Positions 32,108-40,629 of a DNA stretch of 64,000 nucleotides are shown here, piece after piece. Location of the stretch: contig DBQU01000076.1 of the NCBI GenBank assembly GCA_002305765.1, forward strand, positions 44,499 to 108,498. Reading direction: 5' to 3'. How positions within the stretch are numbered: the first letter of the stretch is position 1; each line of letters begins with the position of its first letter. A program made the translations under genes and the position numbers. The notes below the pieces were generated by a model. That model saw nothing but the letters and a program-made list of their open reading frames with translations. It was not told where the DNA came from and made no database searches. This DNA is from Deltaproteobacteria bacterium UBA1386. GTDB taxonomy: Bacteria > Desulfobacterota > Syntrophorhabdia > Syntrophorhabdales > Syntrophorhabdaceae.

Positions 32108-34483
32108 ATGAAAGACCCGTCGGGAACGACCCGGGAATTGATCGAAGAGATAGCCTCTTTAAAGGAGAGGATCAGGGAACTGGAGCGTCTGGAAGGCAGG
32201 CGCACCGAGGAGGCGCTCAGGGAATCGGAGCGCAAGTTCCGGGACCTTGCCGAGAAATCCATCGCCGGTATCTATGTCCTGCGGCCGGATGGGGTGGTGC
32301 GGTACGTCAACGCGCGGTGTGCCGAAATATTCGGCTACACCGTCGACGAGGCGATCGACCGGCTGAGCGTGAGGGACGTGATATTCTCCGGGGACCTCCC
32401 CCTTGTAGAGGCCAGCATCGGCAAGAGGACCTCGGGAGAACTGCCGTCACACCATTACGAGTTCAGGATAGTCACGAAGACCGGGGACATCAGGTACGTC
32501 GAGGTCTATAGCTCCTACACCGTGCATGAAGGAAAATCGGCCGTTATCGGGACAATTCTGGATATTTCCGAGCGCAAGCGTGCCGAGAACGCCCTGATGG
32601 CGAGCGAGGAACGGTTCCGCACTTTCTTCAACCTTCCCATCGTGGGTTTCGCGATAACCGGGGCCGACAGCAGGTGGATCCATTTCAACGATAAACTTTG
32701 CGAAATGCTTGGGTATTCCCGAGAGGAACTGGAAAGAACGACCTGGATGCGGATCACACCATCCGAGGACCTCGCCAGGGAAAGACCTCTCTTCGAAGAT
32801 GTGGTAAGGGGCGGAAGGAACACCGCCGGTATCGAAAAACGATATGTCAGGAAGGACGGTTCCCTTGCCGATGTCTTCGTCTCCACCCAGGTGGTCCGTA
32901 ACCCCGATGGTTCGGTGGCCTATTTTGCCTCCATCATACAGGACATAACGGCCCAGAAAAGGGCTGAGGGAGAGATCATCAGGGAAAGGGAAAAACTGAG
33001 GACCCTTTCGGACAATGCCCCCTTTGGAATGGTCCTCATCGACGAGGATGGCCGTTTCACATACGTCAACGCGAAGTTCACGGAGCTCTTCGGGTACGGG
33101 CTGTCGGATATCCCGGACGGCAGGACCTGGTTCAGAAAGGCCTACCCTGATGCCGAATACCGGCATACGGTCATCTCGACCTGGCTTGAGGACTTCGAGG
33201 ACACCGGACCCGCCGAACGGAAACCGAGGGTGTTCACCGTTACATGCAACAACGGGATAAAGAAGATGATCGAGTTCATACCTTCGAAACTTGCTTCCGG
33301 GGATTATCTAATGACCTGCGAAGATATCACCGAACTGGTACGGCTGGAATCGCAATTGCGCCAGGCCCAGAAGATGGAGTCCATCGGGACCCTTGCGGGA
33401 GGTGTCGCGCATGATTTCAACAACATCCTCACCACCCTCATAGGGTATGCCTCCCTGATACAAACAAAGATGGACAGGGACAACCCCTTGCGCTCATACG
33501 TTGACCAGGTCCTCTCGGCCTCGAGGAAGGGTGCAGACCTGACGCGGAGCCTTCTGACCTTCAGCAGACAGCAACCCGTCACTCTCCTCCCGGTGGACCT
33601 CAACGACGCGATACGAGCAACGGAACCATTGTTGAAGAGACTCCTCACCGAGGACATCGAACTCACCACGTCGCTCACCGGCGAGGACACGGTGGTCATG
33701 GCCGACAGGTCGCAGATGGACCAGATTCTCTTTAACCTCGTCACGAACGCCAGGGACGCCATGCCCGGGGGCGGGAGGCTCACCGTGGAAACGGACATCG
33801 CGGACATGGACGACTGGTTCATCGAGGCCCACGGGTTCGGGGAGCCCGGCCGGTATGTGTTGATGACTGTTTCCGACACGGGGGAAGGCATGGATGAGGC
33901 GACGCGGGAGAAGATCTTCGATCCCTTCTTCACCACCAAGGAGACGGGCAAGGGCACGGGCCTCGGCCTCGCGACCGTTTACGGCATCGTGAAGCAGCAC
34001 AACGGCTATATCACGGTGTACAGCGAACCTGATCATGGCACGGCCTTCCACGTCTATCTCCGGGCAGCGATGACAAAGGTCGAAACCGGGATCGATACGA
34101 CGGTACCCGCGGGAAGAGGGAAAGAGACGGTCCTCATCGCGGAGGACGACGAAGAAGTGCGTCATATCATGAGGGAAGTGCTAGAGGAGTATGGTTACAC
34201 GATCGTGGAGGCGGTGGACGGCGAAGACGCGATAGACAAGTTCGAACTGCACAGCAGCATAGACCTCGTCATCCTCGACTCGGTCATGCCCAGAAAGAAC
34301 GGAAGGGAGACCTTCGAGAGGATACGCGCGATGGACTCCCACATCAAGGTGCTCTTCATCAGCGGATATACCAGGGATGTCGTCCTTGACAAAGGGATCA
34401 AGGACAGGGAGTTCGATTTCATCGCCAAACCGCTCATACTCGACAGGTTCCTGCAGAAGATCCGCGAGATACTGGACAGATAG
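32108..34483 (+). CDS. Cytoplasmic hybrid histidine kinase with three PAS domains
   Basis: 791 residues. Short N-terminal coiled coil, then three PAS/PAC modules (~40-160, 165-290, 300-410), HisKA with GGVAHDFNN, HATPase (DTGEGMDE, GLGLATVYGIVKQH) and receiver (VILDSVMPRKNG). No membrane helices, so it senses an internal cue. A TTG at 32024 could extend it by 28 codons, but the ATG at 32108 begins where family similarity starts. About 40% of the chain resembles the kinase at 24296-26188, so they may be paralogues. Confidence 0.9.
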   Translation: MKDPSGTTRELIEEIASLKERIRELERLEGRRTEEALRESERKFRDLAEKSIAGIYVLRPDGVVRYVNARCAEIFGYTVDEAIDRLSVRDVIFSGDLPLVEASIGKRTSGELPSHHYEFRIVTKTGDIRYVEVYSSYTVHEGKSAVIGTILDISERKRAENALMASEERFRTFFNLPIVGFAITGADSRWIHFNDKLCEMLGYSREELERTTWMRITPSEDLARERPLFEDVVRGGRNTAGIEKRYVRKDGSLADVFVSTQVVRNPDGSVAYFASIIQDITAQKRAEGEIIREREKLRTLSDNAPFGMVLIDEDGRFTYVNAKFTELFGYGLSDIPDGRTWFRKAYPDAEYRHTVISTWLEDFEDTGPAERKPRVFTVTCNNGIKKMIEFIPSKLASGDYLMTCEDITELVRLESQLRQAQKMESIGTLAGGVAHDFNNILTTLIGYASLIQTKMDRDNPLRSYVDQVLSASRKGADLTRSLLTFSRQQPVTLLPVDLNDAIRATEPLLKRLLTEDIELTTSLTGEDTVVMADRSQMDQILFNLVTNARDAMPGGGRLTVETDIADMDDWFIEAHGFGEPGRYVLMTVSDTGEGMDEATREKIFDPFFTTKETGKGTGLGLATVYGIVKQHNGYITVYSEPDHGTAFHVYLRAAMTKVETGIDTTVPAGRGKETVLIAEDDEEVRHIMREVLEEYGYTIVEAVDGEDAIDKFELHSSIDLVILDSVMPRKNGRETFERIRAMDSHIKVLFISGYTRDVVLDKGIKDREFDFIAKPLILDRFLQKIREILDR

Positions 34484-34565
34484 CAGGCTATCCCGCGAAG
34501 ACCCGTCCCGGCATGTGTACCCGGCATTCCGGGAATCCGAGATCTTTCATTCAATATGAATTGGC

Positions 34566-34594
34566 TTGACATACAAGACCTCTTTTTCTAATCT
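34566..34594 (+). promoter_or_regulatory. Promoter of the exported-protein cluster
   Basis: TTGACA (34566-34571), 17-bp spacer, TAATCT (34589-34594), about 60 bp before the first gene. Confidence 0.6.
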
Positions 34595-34653
34595 ATTTCT
34601 GGGTTAGAAGCACTTTTGCAGGGGTATTAAACTTCCAACTTACGAGGCGAACC

Positions 34654-35106
34654 TTGAGAAGATTATTAAGGGTATGTGCAAAAGCGCTGTTCATCTCAGG
34701 TATTGCGGTGCTGGCCATAATGCCGGTGACATCGGTATACGCCGGCCCGCTCGATTCGATCCCGATCGACCCCGGAGCCACAACCATTCACCCGGAAAAG
34801 ACCGTCACGGTCTCCGCGAACGGTGCTGTCGGATCGGACATCCATGTCTCCAGCCGTGCTTTTCTCTCCATAGATTTTGCCGTGCAGCCGGGCAGGCAGG
34901 TTACCCTGCTGGTCATAACAGGCGCGCAGAAGAGGGAAATGGATGCGGGAAAACAGATCACCGGGCGGCCGCAGGTCCGTGCACCCATTGATGGGGCTGC
35001 AAGCCAGTCACTGACCGTGAACCAGGGAGGTTACTATGTCGCAATTCTTAATTCAAATCCCCAGGCTGTGTCCGTCACCTACCGGGTCTGCGCCCGCGCG
35101 TTCTGA
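34654..35106 (+). CDS. Exported protein, first of a tandem paralogous pair
   Basis: 150 residues from a TTG start with GAGG upstream. A signal peptide ends in VYAGPLDSIP. The mature domain is beta-rich, with FAVQPGRQVTLLVITGAQ. The next gene has the same AGPLDSIP junction and a matching VAVQPGKKLLLMVIT stretch, so the two arose by duplication. No known family. The 3' end overlaps the next gene by 71 bp. Confidence 0.72.
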   Translation: MRRLLRVCAKALFISGIAVLAIMPVTSVYAGPLDSIPIDPGATTIHPEKTVTVSANGAVGSDIHVSSRAFLSIDFAVQPGRQVTLLVITGAQKREMDAGKQITGRPQVRAPIDGAASQSLTVNQGGYYVAILNSNPQAVSVTYRVCARAF

Positions 35107-35545
35107 CCGCACGGTGCTCGGGTCTCTTCGGGCCCTCGGAGTCATCGCCCTTATTGCCTGCGCTCTGCTCTTCACAGCGGGCCAGACCTTTGCCGGGCCC
35201 CTCGATTCGATCCCCGTAGGACCTTCGGATCGCGTGCTTCTCAACCAGAACGTGAACCTCAACGAGAACGGCAGCGCCTCGAACCTTTTTGTCCCCCAGC
35301 AGGCAACGGTCTTCTTCGACGTAGCCGTTCAGCCCGGAAAGAAGCTGCTCCTCATGGTCATCACGGAAGACCAATGGAAGGCCATCAGTTCAGGTGAAAA
35401 ACCGTCCGGCTCGCCGATCCTCCGCACGCATGTCAGCGGAGTTGACTCCGTTTCCGTCAGCATTCCGCGCGGGACATACACCGTCGCCATGATCCCCGCC
35501 CAGGGCGCCACTCAGGTGGTCATGCGCGCCCGTGCCAGGTATTAA
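35036..35545 (+). CDS. Exported protein, second of the tandem pair
   Basis: 169 residues. GGGAGG before the ATG at 35036 supports a start inside the previous gene. The N-terminus is long (~30 residues) before the hydrophobic signal segment, then FAGPLDSIPVG and a domain parallel to the upstream paralogue. Lacks cysteines in the mature part. Function unknown. Confidence 0.7.
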   Translation: MSQFLIQIPRLCPSPTGSAPARSDRTVLGSLRALGVIALIACALLFTAGQTFAGPLDSIPVGPSDRVLLNQNVNLNENGSASNLFVPQQATVFFDVAVQPGKKLLLMVITEDQWKAISSGEKPSGSPILRTHVSGVDSVSVSIPRGTYTVAMIPAQGATQVVMRARARY

Positions 35546-35547
35546 GG

Positions 35548-36375
35548 ATGCGCCGGGCCGTGTCCAAAAGGTCCGTGCACGGTCAAGGCGAACGGTGCGG
35601 GTGGGGTACCGCTGCCGTACCGGGCATAGCGGTCCTCCTCATACTCGTTCTCGCCGCGGCGCTCCCTCCGGATGCCCACGCCGGTAATGGCGGACAGGCG
35701 GTGAGCGCACAGTGCTGGATCAACGGCAAGCTGGTCGGAGGTTTTCCCCTCAATAAACCGTGCCCCGGAACAGAAGGCGGAGGCGGACGCGCCGTCATCA
35801 TGGGCCCGCCCGTCATCGTCTGGCGCCGTCCCAGCGCCGAGGGGTCGCAAATGGCAGGATTGGCCCCGGTTGACAGCAAGCTCGCCGGTCAGCTGGGCGC
35901 GATCGCCGATACCCCGATAACTCTGAGGCAGAAAGGCGAGTTCGCCATGAGGAACGGTGATCTCGCACAGGCCAAACTGTATCTCGAAGAGGCGAACCGG
36001 AGAGACCCGCAGGACCCCCAGATCCAGCAGAGCCTCGCAAAACTCCGGGGTCTTTTCGACAGCGGTACGCAGAGCCTCAAGGTGTCTCGTCTGAAGCTCC
36101 CCGAACAGGAGTTCCTGAAACCCATGCCGGCAGCCACCGTCGACAGGTTCATGGGCAACCGCGAAGTCAGGGCGCTCAGGCAGGCAGAGATCATCTCCTA
36201 CAACAGGCTTGCGAATGCGGACGCGGCGCTCAATGCGGCGAAGGCCGACGCGCAGGCCGGCAAGACGACACAGAAGGACGTCGATCAGGCCCAGCTGAAG
36301 CTCAACGCGGCAGTTGAGGAGTTCAAGAAGGCCGAGACCAAACTGAAAGAGAAGATCTACGTGCTGGACAAATAG
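35548..36375 (+). CDS. Exported TPR/coiled-coil protein
   Basis: 275 residues. Signal segment ending in DAHAGNGG, a glycine-rich stretch with two cysteines (QCWINGK, KPCPGTEGGGG), one or two TPR-like repeats (~128-170, GEFAMRNGDLAQAKLYLEEA) and a C-terminal alanine/lysine-rich coiled coil. It probably mediates protein contacts in the periplasm. It starts 2 bp after the paralogous pair and ends directly before the next gene: one operon. Confidence 0.7.
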   Translation: MRRAVSKRSVHGQGERCGWGTAAVPGIAVLLILVLAAALPPDAHAGNGGQAVSAQCWINGKLVGGFPLNKPCPGTEGGGGRAVIMGPPVIVWRRPSAEGSQMAGLAPVDSKLAGQLGAIADTPITLRQKGEFAMRNGDLAQAKLYLEEANRRDPQDPQIQQSLAKLRGLFDSGTQSLKVSRLKLPEQEFLKPMPAATVDRFMGNREVRALRQAEIISYNRLANADAALNAAKADAQAGKTTQKDVDQAQLKLNAAVEEFKKAETKLKEKIYVLDK

Positions 36376-37182
36376 ATGAGAAGAACCCTTCTCCTGGCAA
36401 CGGGCGGCATGATCGGATTCGCCGCGATGGTGTACACTTCAGCAGCCGCGGCACAGGGCTGCCCGCCCAATTCCGCGCCCGTCTCCGAAAAAGACAACGT
36501 CGTCCATTGCCGCTGTATCCCGGGGTTCGAGAACCGGGGCGGCGTGTGCGTGCGCGTGGCGGAACCGGCCGGAGGGACAAAACCCGAGGATGTGAGATTT
36601 CCCCCGGCCGCTGCGAATCTCGTCAATATCATGGACAAGGTGACCAAGGAGCTCAATCGACCCAAAGGGGGATATCATAAGGACCTGGAACCCAGGCTAG
36701 TATGTAATCTTTTTTTTCAGGGCGTAGGAAAAGAGCTCAACAGACTTGGTCTGCCGGCTGGTACGGGAGCGTGGAAGAAGGGCCTGAAAGCTGCACAGAT
36801 AAAAGCAAGAATAGAAGCCGACAAGAGTGCGTGGAGCGAGGTTCAGGAGGAAGACGTCCAGCAACGGGCCAACCGGGGGATCATTGTCGTTGCCGTTTCG
36901 AACGACCATGTGGCAATAGCCTTCCCCGTGCCCCCGGATACACAGTTCTCGGCCAAAGGGCCACTGTTCAGAGACGGCAACGAGCATGGTCCGGAAAGGC
37001 AGGCTGACCGCCGTTTACACGCAAGCTCATGGGGTGCGATACCTGCCCGCAATATGTTTGGATATGAATACTCGGACAAAGAGAAGAAGCAATTGAAAAG
37101 TCCCAGGTTCTATGTATGGGTGCCTTCGGAGTCGCCGGCGAGCACGCAAAGCGCGTACAAACGCAAGGTGGCACCCAGGTGA
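36376..37182 (+). CDS. Exported putative Cys/His hydrolase (NlpC/CHAP-like pattern)
   Basis: 268 residues. Signal peptide (cut near TSAAAAQG), an EGF-like cysteine-rich segment (CPPNSAPV, HCRCIPGF, GGVC), then a domain with LVCNLFFQGVGKEL (Cys110) and GIIVVAVSNDHVAIAFP (His178). This spacing resembles papain-like peptidoglycan amidases (NlpC/P60, CHAP, Tae types). Similarity is at motif level only. Last gene of the four-gene exported cluster; adjacent to a lytic transglycosylase on the other strand, which fits a cell-wall theme. Confidence 0.6.
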   Translation: MRRTLLLATGGMIGFAAMVYTSAAAAQGCPPNSAPVSEKDNVVHCRCIPGFENRGGVCVRVAEPAGGTKPEDVRFPPAAANLVNIMDKVTKELNRPKGGYHKDLEPRLVCNLFFQGVGKELNRLGLPAGTGAWKKGLKAAQIKARIEADKSAWSEVQEEDVQQRANRGIIVVAVSNDHVAIAFPVPPDTQFSAKGPLFRDGNEHGPERQADRRLHASSWGAIPARNMFGYEYSDKEKKQLKSPRFYVWVPSESPASTQSAYKRKVAPR

Positions 37183-37195
37183 ACATGCCCCGGCA

Positions 37196-37235
37196 CTTTC
37201 GCCTCCTGCCTTACACCCTTTGAACCCTTGAACAG
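37196..37235. repeat. Short TTGAACCC repeat in a convergent gap
   Basis: Two copies of CCCTTGAAC-like units between two converging genes, a reduced member of the TTCAAG repeat family. Confidence 0.45.
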
Positions 37236-37238
37236 TCT

Positions 37239-38030
37239 TTATCTGCGCAATGCCTTCGCGTAGGCGAACACGGCCTTCACATAACTGTTGCAGTGATTGT
37301 AGGCGTAGACGGCCTGACGATTCCCTTCGGGTTTGCCCTTTTCCCAGCCGTGGCTTTTGAGGTAGTTGGCAACGCTGGCGACGGCGTCACTCATCGTGAA
37401 GAGGTCGATCCTGCCGTCGGAGTTGCCGTCCACGGCAAACTTCACGTAGGAAGACGGGATGAACTGTGCGATGCCGAAGGCACCGGCCCAGGAGCCGCGT
37501 ATCGAGAAAGGGTCCCTGTTCTGTTCCCTGCACAGGGCAAGGAGTTCGACGAGTTCCCCGCGCGCCCACTCGGAGCGCCGGTTCTCGATGACGGCCATCG
37601 TCGCGAGACTGTTGAGGACCGGATAGGTGCCCGTCACGGAACCGAAATTCGTTTCCACCCGAAGGATCGCCACTATGATCTCCTTGTCCACACCGTAATC
37701 TTTCTCGGCGTTCTTCAGAACGTCGCGGTACGTTGCCAGTATGTTCCTGCCCCGTTTTATCGACCGCTTCGTCAAAAGGCCGAACCTGCGGCTCATATAG
37801 TTCATGCCTTTTCCCGTTCGACCGACTATGTGCGGATACAGTTCGAAGCGGCTGTCCGAGAATATGCCCGTGAGCTCCTCGCTGGTAAACCCCTGTTTCT
37901 CAAGATCGCCAAGGAGCCTGTTGAGGCCGTCCTGATAGGCAGGATCAACCCCGGCGTGAACCGGAAAGGAAACAAGGAGAATCAAACCCGTCAGAGCGGT
38001 GAATATCGCGATCCGTGACCTGTTTCTCAT
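37239..38030 (-). CDS. Lytic murein transglycosylase B family
   Basis: 263 residues. Signal peptide (cut after FPVHAG), then the SLT_2 domain: catalytic glutamate in RVETNFG, GAFGIAQFIPSSY, DAVASVANYLKSHGW and the late AYNHCNSYV. The family cleaves peptidoglycan to 1,6-anhydro-muropeptides at the cell envelope. No lipobox, so it is likely soluble in the periplasm. Start at 38030; an upstream ATG at 38045 is possible. Confidence 0.9.
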   Translation of the reverse strand: MRNRSRIAIFTALTGLILLVSFPVHAGVDPAYQDGLNRLLGDLEKQGFTSEELTGIFSDSRFELYPHIVGRTGKGMNYMSRRFGLLTKRSIKRGRNILATYRDVLKNAEKDYGVDKEIIVAILRVETNFGSVTGTYPVLNSLATMAVIENRRSEWARGELVELLALCREQNRDPFSIRGSWAGAFGIAQFIPSSYVKFAVDGNSDGRIDLFTMSDAVASVANYLKSHGWEKGKPEGNRQAVYAYNHCNSYVKAVFAYAKALRR

Positions 38031-38087
38031 TATATACCCCTGCAAAAAAGCGGGACCAGGGAGATGGTACAGAACGGGCGGCGTGCC

Positions 38088-38819
38088 TTAATTCTTCCCT
38101 CCCGCGATCTTCGTGACCATCGACCTCAAGCCCGCGGCGTGATCGTTCTTGACCGACCTCGCGATAAGGATGTCCGAGGGACTGCTGTTCCTTCCGTAAT
38201 AGGCCCCGTTCAACCCATCCCTCACCGCCACGACGGCGCCTTCGAGGGAGACGCCCCCGTAGAGACCCTTGGACCGGGAAAAACTGATGATGTCTGCGCT
38301 GAGGTTTGCCGTCGCCGCATCGGCACCCGCGCCGACAGGCCCGACGGCTATGCCCACGTCCGCGCCAAGCTTTACACTGCTCGAAAGAAGCGCCATCACC
38401 CCTCGTTGCGTCATCGCGAGAAGGACCACCTCCGACGCGTCACCGCCTATCTGGAGACCGAAACTTGCCTCGCCGATGGTGTAGAAAGCCGGTCCCGCCC
38501 AGTCCCTTTTGGTCTTGTCGCGGACCATGAAGACGCCGCTGCCGCCGGAAGCACCGAAAATGAAAGCCCCCCTGAGCACCTGGGGAGAGACGAAGATCCC
38601 CTCGGCATCCTTCATGAGATTCCGAAATCCCTCCATCTCCCTCGCTTCGGCGAAAGACTCGAGTGTCATCCGGGCCTTGTCGACAAGCTGCCGGGCCTGC
38701 ACGGCGTCATCGCAGGACGCGGGCGCGGGCCCCAAAGGGAACGCACCGAAGGGGGCGAACAGAAAGATACAGAAGATCGTGGCGAAACAGATCGACAAAC
38801 GAGAGACCGCTTTTCTCAT
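38088..38819 (-). CDS. YSC84/SYLF-domain exported protein
   Basis: 243 residues. N-terminal signal segment, then the SYLF pattern: DAEGIFVSPQVLRGAFIFG, GGSGVFMVRD, GPAFYTIGEASFGLQIG, and FSRSKGLYGGVSLEGAVV. The fold binds phosphoinositides in eukaryotes; the bacterial role is unknown. 57 bp upstream of the transglycosylase on the same strand, possibly one operon. Confidence 0.85.
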   Translation of the reverse strand: MRKAVSRLSICFATIFCIFLFAPFGAFPLGPAPASCDDAVQARQLVDKARMTLESFAEAREMEGFRNLMKDAEGIFVSPQVLRGAFIFGASGGSGVFMVRDKTKRDWAGPAFYTIGEASFGLQIGGDASEVVLLAMTQRGVMALLSSSVKLGADVGIAVGPVGAGADAATANLSADIISFSRSKGLYGGVSLEGAVVAVRDGLNGAYYGRNSSPSDILIARSVKNDHAAGLRSMVTKIAGGKN

Positions 38820-39093
38820 GCAACATCCTCCCCGGCGTCTTCCCGCGACAGTCCCTTCAGCCGCGCCCGACCGCCTTTGCGTAAAATGGTAAAGGAATAC
38901 TTTTTCCTTGTCAATGCCGGGTAAAGCGTTTTATGATTGGCTTATACATCGGATTCCCGGAAGGGAACGGGTCAATCTCTGCTACCTGGTATTTGTCTCT
39001 TTCTCCTCCCATGTTTCACGGGATAGTCCGTTCGGGACACGCTATCTCGCTTGAAATATGAAATACAGTCCAATCCAAAGGGAGGTATCGGCC

Positions 39094-39363
39094 ATGAACG
39101 GCAACAAGCTGTATGTAGGCAACCTGAGCTATTCCGTGACAGGTGAGAGGCTGCGCGAGTTGTTCTCCGGGTATGGCGAAGTGGGGGAAGTGCGGGTCAT
39201 TGAAGGAAAGGGTTTCGGATTCGTTGAAATGGCAACGAAGGAAGGCGCGGAAAAGGCAAAACAGGCTCTGAACGGAATGGATTTCGAGGGCAGGACATTG
39301 AGGATCGACGATGCCCGGCCGCAGAAAGAAAGACCTAGGGGAAGGGGGCCGCGCCGCTATTAG
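39094..39363 (+). CDS. RRM-type RNA-binding protein
   Basis: 89 residues: one RRM with RNP2 LYVGNL and RNP1 KGFGFVEM, plus a short basic Arg/Gly tail (RPRGRGPRRY). Such single-RRM proteins bind single-stranded RNA, often in cold adaptation. GGGAGG before 39094 sets the start over an upstream ATG. Followed 70 bp later by an FKBP. Confidence 0.9.
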   Translation: MNGNKLYVGNLSYSVTGERLRELFSGYGEVGEVRVIEGKGFGFVEMATKEGAEKAKQALNGMDFEGRTLRIDDARPQKERPRGRGPRRY

Positions 39364-39432
39364 CGGGCGCGAATTGCGGGATCGCTGCAAAAGGCGGCGG
39401 AAAAATACACGACATACACTACGGAGGCTGCA

Positions 39433-39861
39433 ATGGCATCAGCGAAAACAGGCGATACCGTGAGGGTTCATTACACGGGGACACTCTCGGACGGGACTGT
39501 CTTTGATTCGTCGCGCGACCGTGAACCCCTCGAATTCACCATCGGCCAGAACATGGTAATACCCGGATTCGAGAACGGCGTCGTCGGCATGAACGAAGGG
39601 GAGTCGAAGGAGATATCCATCCCCGCCGCGGAAGCCTACGGCACATACAACGAGGATCTCGTCGCGGCGGTGCCCCGCTCGCAGGTGCCACCCGAAATGG
39701 AGCTTACCGTGGGAATGATCCTCCAGGTCCGGTCGCCCGAGGGCGCTCTGGCGAGGGCGATGGTGAGGGAGGTCACCGATGCGGAGGTCACCCTGGACCT
39801 CAACCACCCCCTGGCGGGCCAGGACCTCGTTTTCGCGGTGGAACTGACAAAGATCGTCTAA
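39433..39861 (+). CDS. FKBP-type peptidyl-prolyl isomerase (SlyD-like)
   Basis: 142 residues. N-terminal FKBP half (VHYTGTLSDGTVFDSS, GFENGVVGMNEGE), an inserted-flap region, and the C-terminal FKBP strand (DLNHPLAGQDLVFAVEL) give the SlyD layout, without the metal-binding tail. Catalyses prolyl isomerisation and chaperones folding. Cytoplasmic. A paralogue follows at 40082. Confidence 0.9.
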   Translation: MASAKTGDTVRVHYTGTLSDGTVFDSSRDREPLEFTIGQNMVIPGFENGVVGMNEGESKEISIPAAEAYGTYNEDLVAAVPRSQVPPEMELTVGMILQVRSPEGALARAMVREVTDAEVTLDLNHPLAGQDLVFAVELTKIV

Positions 39862-39866
39862 TAAAC

Positions 39867-39994
39867 CGGGCTTGAACCGCTTGAACAGCTTGAAGGGAGA
39901 CACATTCCTCCGGACACGAAGATAGAATTCGACTCTGGGTTCAGAGCGTTTCTTCTGCCTTGCACTCTCAAGCTGTTCAAGCTGTTCAAGCCGC
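39867..39994. repeat. Inverted repeat with 9-bp-unit arms between two FKBP genes
   Basis: Left arm 39867-39895 (GCTTGAACC, GCTTGAACA, GCTTGAAG), right arm 39967-39994 complementary at 24 of 26 positions. This one lies between genes on the same strand. Confidence 0.7.
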
Positions 39995-40005
39995 ACCTTT
40001 ATGCA

Positions 40006-40034
40006 TTGACTTGCCGGGCGAAATCGGGTTACAA
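40006..40034 (+). promoter_or_regulatory. Candidate promoter for the second FKBP
   Basis: TTGACT, 17-bp spacer, TTACAA. Confidence 0.45.
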
Positions 40035-40081
40035 GAACTAAACTGACACGATGAGGACCACGAGGGATGGAGGCTTTGACT

Positions 40082-40522
40082 ATGCGGGCTAAGACCAAAG
40101 ACAGGGTGAAGGTCCACTACAAGGGTTTTCTGAGGGACGGCACCGTTTTTGATTCTTCCCTCGAACGGGGGCCTTTTGTCTTTGTCATAGGTGAAGGCGC
40201 GGTCATACCCGGATTCGAGAGAAGCATCGTGGGCATGTGCGCTGGAGACACGAAAACCATCACTCTTCCCCCGGAAGAGGGGTATGGCCTTCACAGGGAA
40301 GATCTCTGTGCCGTTGTGGCGAGGTCCCGGATCCCCTCCACGATCAATCTCCGGCAGGGTATGAAACTCGAGGTCCAGTCTTCGAGCGGGTCCTCCGCCC
40401 AGGCCGTCGTTCTCGAGGTAACCGATTCGGATGTCACCCTCGACCTCAACCATCCCCTGGCGGGGAAAGAACTCGTATTCGAACTCCAACTGCTGGAGAT
40501 ATTGCAGAGCAATACCCAGTGA
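40082..40522 (+). CDS. FKBP-type peptidyl-prolyl isomerase, second paralogue
   Basis: 146 residues, same SlyD-like layout (VHYKGFLRDGTVFDSS, GFERSIVGMCAGD, DLNHPLAGKELVFELQL). GGAGG inside the preceding codons favours the ATG at 40082 over 40067. Separated from its paralogue by an inverted repeat and its own promoter, so likely independently expressed. Confidence 0.88.
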   Translation: MRAKTKDRVKVHYKGFLRDGTVFDSSLERGPFVFVIGEGAVIPGFERSIVGMCAGDTKTITLPPEEGYGLHREDLCAVVARSRIPSTINLRQGMKLEVQSSSGSSAQAVVLEVTDSDVTLDLNHPLAGKELVFELQLLEILQSNTQ

Positions 40523-40629
40523 TCCGGTCCCGGTGACGGGCCGTCTTCTCTTCTTCCCTGCGTCTCCGGGAGCCCCTTCTGCTTGACTGTTATCCGACGA
40601 TGTGAAACACTTCAGGGGGAGAAATAAGA

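Noticed and set aside
22934..37182. Chagasin-like inhibitor as immunity partner of the exported Cys/His protein
   Set aside because: The genes are 13 kb apart with unrelated operons between; no evidence beyond both involving cysteine-hydrolase themes.
38064..38924. 286-codon plus-strand frame over the SYLF gene
   Set aside because: Antisense to a well-supported exported SYLF protein; composition (Arg/His/Asp-rich) typical of a shadow frame.
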